Below are positions 22,267 to 30,064 of a stretch of DNA of 32,369 nucleotides, one piece after another. Origin of the DNA: Oscillospiraceae bacterium (GTDB lineage Bacteria > Bacillota > Clostridia > Oscillospirales > Oscillospiraceae); the NCBI GenBank assembly GCA_017416445.1, contig JAFQCJ010000043.1, positions 1 to 32,369 on the forward strand. Reading direction: 5' to 3'. How positions within the stretch are numbered: position 1 is the stretch's first letter; each line of letters begins with the position of its first letter. The position numbers were made by a program, and so were the translations under genes. The notes below the pieces were generated by a model. It was given only the letters and a program-made list of their open reading frames with translations, did not search any database and was not told the origin of the DNA.

Positions 22267-24732
22267 TTAGCCGATAAATTCTCTTTGGGTGGCGCTGTTC
22301 AAGATAGCGCGGATGACATTGCCGCAGCAGCGGCGCACATCTTCTTCCGTGATCAGCCCGCTGTGGATACCCTTGAGGATGTCTTTCTTGTTGCCGCCGA
22401 GGCCGGGCATAATAAGATCGTTGCCCGCCGCCATGGCCCGGGCACTCTGTTCACGGCCTCTGGTGGCAAACCAATCGGTCATCACCACACCGTCAAATCC
22501 CCACTCGTTCCGCAGCACCTTGGTGCAGAGGTCGTAGCTGTTGGCGGTATAGACCTTGTTGAGACGGTTATAGGAGGTCATGATGCCCTTTGCCCCGCCC
22601 TTGCGGACGCAGCGCTCAAAGCCACGGAGATAGATCTCCCGCAGTGCCCGCTCGCTGACATTGCTGCTGACCTTCATGCGGTTGTCCTCCTGGTTGTTGC
22701 AGGCAAAGTGCTTCACCGTCACATAATATCCCTCCTCCTGCTGCACACCGCCGATGATGGCGGTGGCCATGGTGCCGGAGAGACAGGGGTCCTCAGAGAA
22801 ATACTCAAAATTTCTGCCGCAGAGAGGATTGCGGTGGATGTTGATGGCGGGTGCCAGCCAGTAGGTGCAGCCGTACTCCTTCATTTCGCGGTAGATGGCG
22901 TTGCCCACCTCCGCCATCAGCGCCGTATTCCAGCTCTGTGCCAGTGCATTTGCCACCGGGAAGGCAGTGGTATACTGATACAGCACCTTCCCTTTCCCGG
23001 GATCTCCCACCATGAATCTTCGGATGAATGCAGGAAGGGCATTGAACACACCGATGGGCATTTCCACAGGTTTGACTTTGCCCTTACTGTCCTCCACGGA
23101 GATCTTCTGTACCCGGAGCCCTGCAGGGCCGTCACACAGTGCCACATTGGCAAGACCGCGATCCCAGAATTTTGATGTGGTGTTTCCCACCGAGCCGGGC
23201 ATAGTGAAGCCTGTGGCGGGCTGATAGAACCCTGCACCCACCACGATGTCCGTCATCTCCTCCGGTGTCAGTGTATCCAGCAGCGCCTTCACACGGGGGT
23301 CGTTGCAGACGGCAGGTGTTTCATAGTGATAGACCACCGTTTCAAAAGCCGCGGTGTCCACTGTAACACAAGGAAGCTCAGCAGGCAGAAATTCCGCCGC
23401 TCTGTTGGGAGCTTTCAGCTCCTCCAGCGGTTCACACAGGGGGCAGATGTGCTCGTGGCGGGAGACGATGACCTCATGCTCCAACCGCACCACACCCGCA
23501 GGTACCGTATTTCGGGAGGAGTTCCCCAGACGGAGGACATATTCCCCTGCCTCCAGTACAAATACGCCGCCCCTCTCACGGTAAGAGGCAATGTCCTTCA
23601 TATCGAAGGTCAACACCACTTTCTGACTTTCACCGGGAGAGAGGGTCTCCGTCTTGGCAAAAGCGGCGAGGGATTGATATTCTTTATCCATCTCCCCTAC
23701 AGGGGGTGAGACATAGAGCTGGGCTACCTCCTTGCCACTGTAGAGGGCACCACAGTTGGTGACATTGGCAGTAACGGCGACAGCGCTGCCCTCTGTCGAT
23801 ACACCGCAGCTTTCCATAGTGAAATCGGTGTAGCTCAAGCCAAAGCCAAAGGGATACGCCGGTGCAACACCGAAGGAGTCAAAGTAGCGGTAGCCCACAT
23901 AGATACCCTCTTTGTAGTATTCCTTCTCCAAATCGCCGTTGAGGTAGCTGTATTCGTTGGCAAAAGGCAGATCGGTATACTGTCTGGCCCATGTGTCGGA
24001 GAGCTTTCCCGAAGGGGATACCGCACCGGAGAGGATGTCGGCAAATGCGTGACCACCCTCGGTGCCCAGCTGGCAGAGATAGACGATGGCGTTGATGCCG
24101 TCGATCTCTTCGGCAAAGTGCATATCGATAGACGAGCCGGCATTAATGGCCAGCACAAAGTGGGGATAATGCTCGGCGCAGAAACGAATAGACTCCCGCT
24201 CCTCGTCGGTCAGAAGGAAGTCTCCCTTCTCGGCTCTGCGGTCGCCGCCCTCTCCTGCCTGACGGCTGAGGACATAGACGCAGCTATCGGTATGAGATCG
24301 CTCTACACACCGGGCATCAATTACACCGCAAGGGGCCCGGAAGTTGTCCATCAACATCTCCATGATGAAACTGGGCTTGAGAATGTTGATGCGTTTTTTC
24401 TTCTCCGTCTGATAGGCGCTCTCCGCTGCAGCATAGAGACGCTCCCAGTTCTCGATCCAGTCGAGGGTGGTGACTTCGAAACCGCGATCGGTCATCCCCT
24501 CCAAAACAGATACAGAGTGGCGCTCGTTTACCTCACCGGAGCCGGTGCCGCCCTTGATGGTCATGGAGGCGCCGGCACCGTAGAGAGCCACCTTTTTTGT
24601 CTTGAGCGGTAATGTCCCGTCGTTTTTCAGCAGCACAATGCCCTCGCAGGCGGCACGGTAGGCCACCTCCAGATTTTCTTTTTCCCGTTGGGTCACCTCA
24701 TCGGAATACGATGCTTTCGTTCGCAGTGACAT
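22267..24732 (-). CDS. Circularly permuted GH3 beta-glucosidase-like enzyme
   Basis: 821-residue glycoside hydrolase family 3 enzyme with its domains in swapped order. First comes the alpha/beta domain (about 30-290, CEGIVLLKNDGTLPL at its start). Next is the short fibronectin-III-like domain (about 300-420, with GKEVAQLYVSPP). The TIM-barrel-type catalytic domain is last (about 480-821). The catalytic nucleophile is D753 in GFDGVVMTDW. VTVKHFACNNQEDNR near 680 is the sugar-binding loop. Similar permuted GH3 enzymes are known from Ruminococcus albus and Butyrivibrio. It likely releases glucose or a related sugar from plant oligosaccharides. No signal peptide is seen, so it is probably cytoplasmic. 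No sugar transporter is adjacent. Confidence 0.93.
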   Translation of the reverse strand: MSLRTKASYSDEVTQREKENLEVAYRAACEGIVLLKNDGTLPLKTKKVALYGAGASMTIKGGTGSGEVNERHSVSVLEGMTDRGFEVTTLDWIENWERLYAAAESAYQTEKKKRINILKPSFIMEMLMDNFRAPCGVIDARCVERSHTDSCVYVLSRQAGEGGDRRAEKGDFLLTDEERESIRFCAEHYPHFVLAINAGSSIDMHFAEEIDGINAIVYLCQLGTEGGHAFADILSGAVSPSGKLSDTWARQYTDLPFANEYSYLNGDLEKEYYKEGIYVGYRYFDSFGVAPAYPFGFGLSYTDFTMESCGVSTEGSAVAVTANVTNCGALYSGKEVAQLYVSPPVGEMDKEYQSLAAFAKTETLSPGESQKVVLTFDMKDIASYRERGGVFVLEAGEYVLRLGNSSRNTVPAGVVRLEHEVIVSRHEHICPLCEPLEELKAPNRAAEFLPAELPCVTVDTAAFETVVYHYETPAVCNDPRVKALLDTLTPEEMTDIVVGAGFYQPATGFTMPGSVGNTTSKFWDRGLANVALCDGPAGLRVQKISVEDSKGKVKPVEMPIGVFNALPAFIRRFMVGDPGKGKVLYQYTTAFPVANALAQSWNTALMAEVGNAIYREMKEYGCTYWLAPAINIHRNPLCGRNFEYFSEDPCLSGTMATAIIGGVQQEEGYYVTVKHFACNNQEDNRMKVSSNVSERALREIYLRGFERCVRKGGAKGIMTSYNRLNKVYTANSYDLCTKVLRNEWGFDGVVMTDWFATRGREQSARAMAAGNDLIMPGLGGNKKDILKGIHSGLITEEDVRRCCGNVIRAILNSATQREFIG

Positions 24733-24754
24733 GGGCCGCCCTCCTGTTCGTTGT

Positions 24755-24774
24755 TTGGTGATATTTTACACCAA
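24755..24774. repeat. Inverted repeat over the GH3 promoter -10
   Basis: TTGGTG and CACCAA arms flank eight bases that contain the -10. It is a possible repressor site. Thirteen bases (TGGTGATATTTTA, 24756-24768) are identical to the guaD promoter. Confidence 0.5.
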
Positions 24775-24791
24775 GGTGGCGAAGATTTCCA
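24763..24791 (-). promoter_or_regulatory. GH3 gene promoter
   Basis: TGGAAA, 17-bp spacer and TAAAAT (24763-24768) on the minus strand. It is a weaker relative of the guaD promoter. Confidence 0.55.
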
Positions 24792-24800
24792 TAGGAAATT

Positions 24801-24836
24801 CGTAGGCCGCTAGGTTCGAATCTCGGTGCAGCATAT
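24801..24836 (+). other. tRNA-like 3' fragment
   Basis: GTAGGCCGCT-A-GGTTCGAATC repeats, with one inserted base, the variable-loop and T-arm sequence of the neighbouring tRNA-Arg but in the opposite orientation. The second half of the T stem does not pair, so this is not a working tRNA. It may be a relic of integration, duplication or recombination. The rest of 24733-25167 outside the listed features holds nothing I recognise. Confidence 0.6.
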
Positions 24837-24837
24837 A

Positions 24838-24868
24838 GAAAAATATCCCGCCCCATAGGGGACGGGAT
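24838..24868 (-). terminator. tRNA-Arg terminator
   Basis: ATCCCG-(t)-CCCC and GGGG-CGGGAT pair around a TAT loop and are followed by ATTTTTC on the minus strand, five bases after the tRNA CCA end. Confidence 0.8.
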
Positions 24869-24872
24869 GCTT

Positions 24873-24949
24873 TGGTACGCCCGACTGGATTCGAACCAGC
24901 GGCCTACAGAGTCGGAGTCTGTCACTCTATCCAACTGAGCTACGGGCGC
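24873..24949 (-). tRNA. tRNA-Arg (anticodon CCG)
   Basis: A full cloverleaf on the minus strand. The acceptor is GCGCCCG/CGGGCGT (first pair G-U). The D arm is GCTC-AGTTGGATA-GAGT, the anticodon arm is ACAGA-CTCCGAC-TCTGT with CCG at the anticodon, and the T arm is GCTGG-TTCGAAT-CCAGT. The discriminator is A and CCA is encoded. It reads CGG arginine codons. Confidence 0.95.
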
Positions 24950-25088
24950 GTGTTTTTTTTACATCTGTCTTTATATCGGCTTATTACCGTTTTGTACCAT
25001 ATCCATAACCATACCGATCTGTTTTGGCACAGGGGTTATTATACCAAGTTTTGCTGTCGAAGTAAAGGGAAATTTTTTCAAAAAAAGA

Positions 25089-25107
25089 TTGTTAAAAAAG
25101 TTGACAA
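25089..25107. promoter_or_regulatory. Candidate Rex operator at rex
   Basis: TTGTTAA-AAAAG-TTGACAA resembles the Rex operator TTGTTAAnnnnTTAACAA, but with a 5-base rather than 4-base gap and one mismatch. It overlaps the rex -35, as expected for autorepression by an NADH-sensing repressor. Confidence 0.5.
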
Positions 25108-25129
25108 CTGCTCTGTGATGGGGTACAAT
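25101..25129 (+). promoter_or_regulatory. rex promoter
   Basis: Perfect TTGACA, 17-bp spacer, TACAAT. Start of transcription lies about 30 bp before the ATG. Confidence 0.83.
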
Positions 25130-25167
25130 AAACCATAATTTTTTTGGTATTAAAAGGAACAGCACCT

Positions 25168-25800
25168 ATGAAAAAACAAAAAGTATCCGATGCCGTCATC
25201 CATCGTCTGCCCCGATATTACCGTTATCTGGACGATCTGTTCAACAAGGGTGTAGTGCGCATCTCCTCCCACTCTCTGGGCGATAAGATGGACATCACTG
25301 CCTCCCAGATCCGTCAGGACCTCAGCTGCTTCGGTGAGTTTGGCCAGCAGGGCTACGGCTACAATGTGGCAGAACTTCGCGCCGAGATCGGCCATATTCT
25401 GGGCATTGACAAGAACCATAAGGTCATTATCATCGGCGCGGGCCATCTGGGTCACGCCCTGATGCAGAACTTCGACTTTAACGCCGTGGGCTTCCATCTG
25501 GATTCTGCCTTCGATCTCTCTCCTGACCTGATCGGCACAGAGATCAACGGTGTAAAGGTGCGCCCCGCCTCTGAGGTGGAGGAATATATCGCCCAGCACC
25601 ACCCCACCGTGGCGGTGCTGACGGTACCCCAGAATGTGGCACAGTCCATTGCCGACCATCTGGTAACGCTGGGGATCCGCGGCTTCTGGAACTTCACCAA
25701 TGTGGAAATTTCCGTGCCCGATCATGTCTTTACCGAGGATGTACACTTTGTGGACACGCTGCTGACTCTCAGCTACCGCATCAGTCGCCAGGGCCAATAA
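25168..25800 (+). CDS. rex: Redox-sensing transcriptional repressor Rex
   Basis: NAD(H)-sensing repressor. When NADH/NAD rises, Rex leaves DNA and fermentation, hydrogenase and electron-transport genes are derepressed. 210 residues, the usual length. A winged helix (about residues 10-60, MDITASQIRQDLSCFGEFG) precedes a Rossmann domain with GAGHLG (90-95). A C-terminal swap helix (HFVDTLLTLSYRI) follows. The ATG at 25168 has AAGGA upstream. An in-frame TTG at 25144 is not needed. A likely downstream partner is the Cys-rich microprotein. The hydrogenase operon in this window carries a different palindrome. Confidence 0.96.
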   Translation: MKKQKVSDAVIHRLPRYYRYLDDLFNKGVVRISSHSLGDKMDITASQIRQDLSCFGEFGQQGYGYNVAELRAEIGHILGIDKNHKVIIIGAGHLGHALMQNFDFNAVGFHLDSAFDLSPDLIGTEINGVKVRPASEVEEYIAQHHPTVAVLTVPQNVAQSIADHLVTLGIRGFWNFTNVEISVPDHVFTEDVHFVDTLLTLSYRISRQGQ

Positions 25801-25894
25801 TATTTTCCCACGGAGGCACCAATTCTCTGAGAACACATACTATGGAGTGAGACCTGTTACGACAGGGCTGAATTTTCATAGGAGGTACTCGTCT

Positions 25895-26056
25895 ATGTGT
25901 AATCAGAATTCCTGCTTCGGTGGTAACAGCTGCTGCTGGATCATCATCGCCATTATCCTGCTGTTCCTCTTCTGTGGCAACGGCTCCGGCAGCTGCGGTT
26001 CTATCTGCAACAACTCCAACTGCGGCTGTGGCTGCGACAACGGCTGCGGCTGCTGA
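25895..26056 (+). CDS. Cys/Gly-rich 53-residue membrane microprotein
   Basis: A 53-residue protein beginning MCNQNSCFGGNSCCWI, with one hydrophobic segment (about residues 15-28) flanked by cysteine-rich ends. The tail GCGCDNGCGC adds six Cys-Gly repeats. Ten or more of 53 residues are Cys. GGAGG nine bases upstream supports translation, and a strong terminator follows. No promoter is seen after rex, so it is probably read from the rex promoter. It may bind metal or sit in a spore coat or membrane. I recognise no family. The 94-base gap after rex holds a small CCTGT/ACAGG hairpin. Confidence 0.75.
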   Translation: MCNQNSCFGGNSCCWIIIAIILLFLFCGNGSGSCGSICNNSNCGCGCDNGCGC

Positions 26057-26064
26057 CAACAGAT

Positions 26065-26097
26065 AAAAAAGAGACCGCTTTCGCGGTCTCTTTTTTT
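26065..26097. terminator. Bidirectional terminator
   Basis: GAGACCGC-TTTC-GCGGTCTC with flanking A- and T-runs. It serves the convergent microprotein and aminotransferase genes. Confidence 0.92.
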
Positions 26098-26105
26098 GAC
26101 TTTTC

Positions 26106-27203
26106 TTAGCCCTTCATCTTGTTCAGCACCAGGCCGAAGACCTCGAGCATATTGTAGCAATCCTGCTCATAGATCTCACCCATGTTGGCGACCTGGATCA
26201 TGTTCTGCTTGGCATAATCGCCCTTACCGATGTAGAAGGTGTAGCCGCGGACTTCCATCTCATCCAGGAAGGTCTGGGCATCCACGCCCTCGGGCAGGAA
26301 CACGGAGGTGACGGTGCTGGCCATGTGCTCGTTGAGCAGCAGGCGGCAGCCCATGTCGGTCAGACCCTTGCGGATGATGGCGGCGCAGCGCTCATAGCGC
26401 TCGATGCGGCCGGCCAGAGTCTCGTCCTCAATAATGTTGGTCAGAGCCACATTCAGGGGCCAGAACAGGTTGACATTGGGGGTGTTGGGGGTCTGGTGGG
26501 TGTTCTTGGCGCTCTGATAGTGCTTGTACAGGCTCAGATACACATTCTTGCACTGCTTGGCAGTCAGGCTCTCCAGAACATCGCGCTTGGCGCAGATGTA
26601 AGCGGAACCGGGATAAGCGCCCACGCACTTGCCGCCCACGGAAGTGGCGATGGAGATGTTGTTGGCAACCACATCAATGTTCTGGCCGCCGGCGGCGCTG
26701 ACGCAGTCAACGCTCAGGATCTTGCCATACTTGGCGCACAGCTTACCAACCTCGCCCACGGGGTTGATCATGCCGGTGCAGGTCTCGTGGAACACCATGG
26801 TGACCACCTTGACCTCGGGATGCTCAGCCATCATCTTCTCGATCACGGCCACATCAGGATAGGTGCCCCAGGGGAAGACGCAATCCACCAGGGGGATCTC
26901 GTACTTCTCGATGATCTCCAGCAGACGCTCACCGAACATACCGTTGCGGATCAGCATCACAGCCTCGCCCTCGCAGAACATGGAGGACAGGACAGTCTCG
27001 TTGGAAGAGGTACCGGAACCGGAAACGATGACGCTATCATAGGTCTCGTCGGCGTTGAACAGCTTCAGGATCTTGGCCTGGGTGTCCACGAACATCTCCT
27101 CGAACTCGCGGCTGCGGTGGCAGATGTCATAGTGCAGCAGGGCGCGGCGGACATTGTCCTTCACCATCACGGGACCGGGGCTAAACAGCTTGGTCATGCT
27201 CAT
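26106..27203 (-). CDS. PLP-dependent class V aminotransferase, PhnW-like
   Basis: 365-residue aminotransferase related to 2-aminoethylphosphonate:pyruvate and alanine:glyoxylate aminotransferases. It has the N-terminal LFSPGPVMV and CHRSREFEEMF (both typical of this branch), GSGTSSNETV (cofactor phosphate loop), D166 in SVDCVSA, and the PLP lysine K192 in SVGGKCVGAYPG. The substrate cannot be decided, and no phosphonatase is nearby. The ATG at 27203 has GGAGG eight bases upstream. The in-frame ATG at 27218 would include the ribosome site. It forms a single-gene unit with its own promoter and a 5' stem-loop. Confidence 0.9.
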   Translation of the reverse strand: MSMTKLFSPGPVMVKDNVRRALLHYDICHRSREFEEMFVDTQAKILKLFNADETYDSVIVSGSGTSSNETVLSSMFCEGEAVMLIRNGMFGERLLEIIEKYEIPLVDCVFPWGTYPDVAVIEKMMAEHPEVKVVTMVFHETCTGMINPVGEVGKLCAKYGKILSVDCVSAAGGQNIDVVANNISIATSVGGKCVGAYPGSAYICAKRDVLESLTAKQCKNVYLSLYKHYQSAKNTHQTPNTPNVNLFWPLNVALTNIIEDETLAGRIERYERCAAIIRKGLTDMGCRLLLNEHMASTVTSVFLPEGVDAQTFLDEMEVRGYTFYIGKGDYAKQNMIQVANMGEIYEQDCYNMLEVFGLVLNKMKG

Positions 27204-27253
27204 AATCATATCCTCCATTACGATAATCTCAAATGTGTTGTTCTCTTCTTTTC

Positions 27254-27281
27254 TCTGCGGAAATTGATAAAAAACCGCAGA
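27254..27281 (-). promoter_or_regulatory. 5'-end stem-loop in the aminotransferase leader
   Basis: TCTGCGG and CCGCAGA form a 7-bp stem with a 14-base loop, starting a few bases after the predicted transcription start. It could protect the mRNA 5' end or act in regulation. No riboswitch family is recognised. Confidence 0.45.
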
Positions 27282-27294
27282 ACTCTATACTATC

Positions 27295-27322
27295 ATTGTA
27301 GCCGCTCCGTCAGCAAAGTCAA
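27295..27322 (-). promoter_or_regulatory. Aminotransferase promoter
   Basis: TTGACT, 16-bp spacer and TACAAT (27295-27300) on the minus strand. Confidence 0.7.
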
Positions 27323-27408
27323 GAAAAGGCATCCGTTTTTGTACATATCGGAACGGTTAAATTTTTGACTATTCCGAAAAAGTTGAAACGCGGGAAAAAG
27401 TGTTCGGT

Positions 27409-28905
27409 TTAATCCTCGATCCAGTATTTTGCCCGCTCCACAGCGCGATGCCAGTGGTAGAGGAGATAGTCCCGCTGATCGGCACTCATGTGGGGTTCAT
27501 AGCGCCGGGCAGGCTTCCAGATATGCTCCACATCGCGGATCGAGGCAAACTCACCGATGCCCAGCGCCGCCATGAAGGCTGCACCCAGTGCGGTGGTCTC
27601 CAGCACCTCGGGAATATCCAGCGGGATGTTGAGGATATCTGACTGAAACTGCATAAGGAAGCGGTTGGTGGTGGCAGGACCGTTGCAGCGGATGGCAGAG
27701 ATAGGCACATTGGCCTCCTTGTGCATCACATCCAACACATCCCGCACCTGATAGGCCGTGGACTCCAGCGTGGCACGGATCACATGGGCACGGCTGGTGC
27801 CGCCGTTGATGCCGATCATCATGCCGGAGGCGTAGGAGTCCCAATGAGGAGCGGCAAGACCGGTAAATGCGGGAACAAAATACACGCCGCCGTTATTCTC
27901 CGCCTCCAGGGCATAGCGTTCACTCTCAGCAGTAGAGGTGAGAATCCCCAGGCCGTCTTTGAGCCATTTGGTGGCAGCGCCTGTACTGTATACGCCGCCG
28001 TCCAGGGCAAAGGTCATCTGATCCTGCAGCTTCCACGCCACCGTGGGCAGCAGACCGTTGGTGGAGGCAACAGCCTTGTCACCGGTATTCATCAGCATAA
28101 AGCAGCCGGTACCGTAAGTGGTTTTAATGGTACCGGGGCTGATACAGGCCTGCCCCACCATGGCGGCCTGCTGATCTACCAGAATGCTGGAGATCGGTAC
28201 TCGGGCACCGAGGAAATCCAGCGGGTCGGTAAAGGCGTACTGCATGGCGCTGTCGCGGATCTCCGGCAGCATCGCCCGATCAATGCCGAACAATTCCAGC
28301 AGTTCTTCATCCCACTGGCCTGTGTGGATGTTAAACAGCAGCGTACGGGAGGCAGTGGAGGCATCGGTGACATGGACGCGGCCGTGGGTGATCTTCCATA
28401 CGATCCACGAATCCAGCGTACCGCACAGCAGACGCCCCTGCCGCATCAGATCCCGGGCACCCTCCACATGGTCGAGGATCCACTTGATCTTCGTGGCAGA
28501 GAAATAGGAGTCCACCATGAGTCCCGTCTTACTGTGGACGAGATCGTTATAGATATCAGCCAGCTGATCCGCCTCACGGGCGGTGCGGCGATCCTGCCAG
28601 ACAATGGAATTGTAGATGGGCTGACCCGTGCCGCGGTCCCAGACCACCACCGACTCGCCCTCGTGGTTCAATCCCACGCAGACGATGGACTCGGGGCCTG
28701 CACCGGTGCTGGACAACGCCTGCAGCGTGGCGGAGAGGATAGAGGTCCACACCTCCCGCGCATCGTGCTCAACCCAACCTGCCTGAGGATAATACAGGGG
28801 GATTTCGTGATAGCCGCGGCCGGCCTCTTTCCAATTGCGATCAAAGAGGATCGCCGTGGTGCCGGCGGTGCTCTGATCCAGACCTAAATAGTACATATCC
28901 TTCAT
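27409..28905 (-). CDS. GlpK-like FGGY carbohydrate kinase with altered active site
   Basis: 498-residue kinase close to glycerol kinase over its length: DQSTAGTTAI, IYNSIVWQDRR, DQQAAMVGQ, KTTYGTGCFMLMNTG and FVPAFTGLAAPHWD. Glycerol ligands W103, Y134 and D244 are conserved. At the position of E. coli GlpK Arg83 it has G83 (NHEGES instead of NQRET), with E84 kept. The usual VDGGA near the adenine site is NGPAT. These changes suggest another polyol or sugar substrate, or poor activity. GAGG is five bases upstream. It lies 106 bases downstream of an AraC regulator on the same strand. No glpF or glpD is visible. Confidence 0.85.
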   Translation of the reverse strand: MKDMYYLGLDQSTAGTTAILFDRNWKEAGRGYHEIPLYYPQAGWVEHDAREVWTSILSATLQALSSTGAGPESIVCVGLNHEGESVVVWDRGTGQPIYNSIVWQDRRTAREADQLADIYNDLVHSKTGLMVDSYFSATKIKWILDHVEGARDLMRQGRLLCGTLDSWIVWKITHGRVHVTDASTASRTLLFNIHTGQWDEELLELFGIDRAMLPEIRDSAMQYAFTDPLDFLGARVPISSILVDQQAAMVGQACISPGTIKTTYGTGCFMLMNTGDKAVASTNGLLPTVAWKLQDQMTFALDGGVYSTGAATKWLKDGLGILTSTAESERYALEAENNGGVYFVPAFTGLAAPHWDSYASGMMIGINGGTSRAHVIRATLESTAYQVRDVLDVMHKEANVPISAIRCNGPATTNRFLMQFQSDILNIPLDIPEVLETTALGAAFMAALGIGEFASIRDVEHIWKPARRYEPHMSADQRDYLLYHWHRAVERAKYWIED

Positions 28906-28951
28906 GACTACCTCACATCATCGTGCAGCCGATTCGCTGCTCTTTTTTATC

Positions 28952-28980
28952 AGTATAGTCCTCAATAGACCAAAAAACAA
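28952..28980 (-). promoter_or_regulatory. Promoter of the FGGY kinase
   Basis: TTGTTT, 17-bp spacer and TATACT (28952-28957) on the minus strand, between the AraC gene and the kinase. Confidence 0.55.
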
Positions 28981-29011
28981 TTCGATTTCAAAATCTTATC
29001 GCATTTTCATA

Positions 29012-29881
29012 CTACAGGGAACCATGGTCTCCCGCAGTGTTCCGTTTACGCCCATACTGACGCACATCGCGGGCAGTGCAATTGAGGAACTTGCGGAAGG
29101 CGCGATTCATATGGGCCTGATCAAAGTACCCATAGTCCACCGCCGCATCCAGCAGCGACTTGGGCTGCTCATTAGCGATGTACTTGATGCAGAATTGCAG
29201 CTGCACCAATTCGCAGAAGAGTTTGGGAGAGAGTCCTGCATGGGACTGGAACACGCGGTTGAGATACCGCTCACTGCACCCCACCGTTCTGGCCAGTTCC
29301 TGAATTCGCAGGTTGCCCTGCTGGGCCTCAATTTCCTCCACGCAGCGGCTCACCAGTGCCATGGGAACGAAACTGCCCAAATCCCGGGCGGTGAGATAAC
29401 GCTGCACCAACACATTGCGCTCATGGAAGGATTCACCGTGGCGCAACTGGGTCAGCAGTTCCGTTACACCACGGAAGAAGGTGTCCAGAGGCGTAAGACG
29501 GTCGGCAATATCGCTGACAGGAGCGGGGGCAATGGCCGTGGCACTGCCCGGACGCAGCCGCAGACAAAAGGCAGCGCTGTGGGGCGGGATTGTCAAATCC
29601 TCCACCGTGGCGGCGATGCCGCGGAAATAGCCTTGTGCCTCGGTGCGCCCCAACAGGAACACCAGCATGGTGCATCCGTCCGGCGGCAGCGGATAGGCCA
29701 GCGGCTCGGTGCCGTGGTTCTGCACCTCAAAGCTGTCCAGCAGAATATGGCCCAGCTCGTGCTCCCGGCGGAACATGCGGTGCTGGACACGGACAGCGGC
29801 AGACTCATAGAGGGAGGGTATATAGGCGCGTTCTTCCTGCGCCTCGACCACATACTGTCGGTTACTGATGAACAGTGACAC
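29012..29881 (-). CDS. AraC-family transcriptional regulator
   Basis: 289-residue regulator. An N-terminal cupin-like sensing half (about 1-150) is followed by a C-terminal double helix-turn-helix (about 185-285). The latter carries RIQELARTVGCSERYLNRVF and the second-helix region DAAVDYGYFDQAHMNRAF, both AraC-type. The GTG at 29881 is chosen because AGGAGGTGAG lies upstream. The in-frame TTG 18 bases earlier would contain the ribosome site. It probably controls the downstream FGGY kinase. Confidence 0.88.
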   Translation of the reverse strand: MSLFISNRQYVVEAQEERAYIPSLYESAAVRVQHRMFRREHELGHILLDSFEVQNHGTEPLAYPLPPDGCTMLVFLLGRTEAQGYFRGIAATVEDLTIPPHSAAFCLRLRPGSATAIAPAPVSDIADRLTPLDTFFRGVTELLTQLRHGESFHERNVLVQRYLTARDLGSFVPMALVSRCVEEIEAQQGNLRIQELARTVGCSERYLNRVFQSHAGLSPKLFCELVQLQFCIKYIANEQPKSLLDAAVDYGYFDQAHMNRAFRKFLNCTARDVRQYGRKRNTAGDHGSL

Positions 29882-29979
29882 GCCCTCACCTCCTTGCAAA
29901 AAACAGAACTATCCCGTTCCTGAATTCAGCATAACACATCGCCGTCTCTAAGAAAAGACCGTTTTTTACTATTTTCGAG

Positions 29980-29993
29980 TTTTCTGCAGAAAA
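29980..29993. repeat. Palindrome between AraC and NUDIX genes
   Basis: TTTTCTGCAGAAAA is a perfect 14-bp palindrome in the divergent intergenic region, about 17 bases upstream of the NUDIX -35. It may be an operator. Confidence 0.4.
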
Positions 29994-30009
29994 TAAGGCG
30001 AAATGGTAC

Positions 30010-30038
30010 TTCAATTTTTTCTTTTTCCGTGGTATACT
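30010..30038 (+). promoter_or_regulatory. Promoter of the NUDIX gene
   Basis: TTCAAT, 17-bp T-rich spacer and TATACT, about 20 bp before the ATG. The -35 is weak. Confidence 0.55.
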
Positions 30039-30064
30039 GACGATACTACGATAAGGGGTGAACT

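Noticed and set aside
29882..29960. Possible AraC promoter (TATGCT with TTTTCT 17 bp upstream)
   Set aside because: The -35 is poor and the -10 is only moderate, too weak to list.
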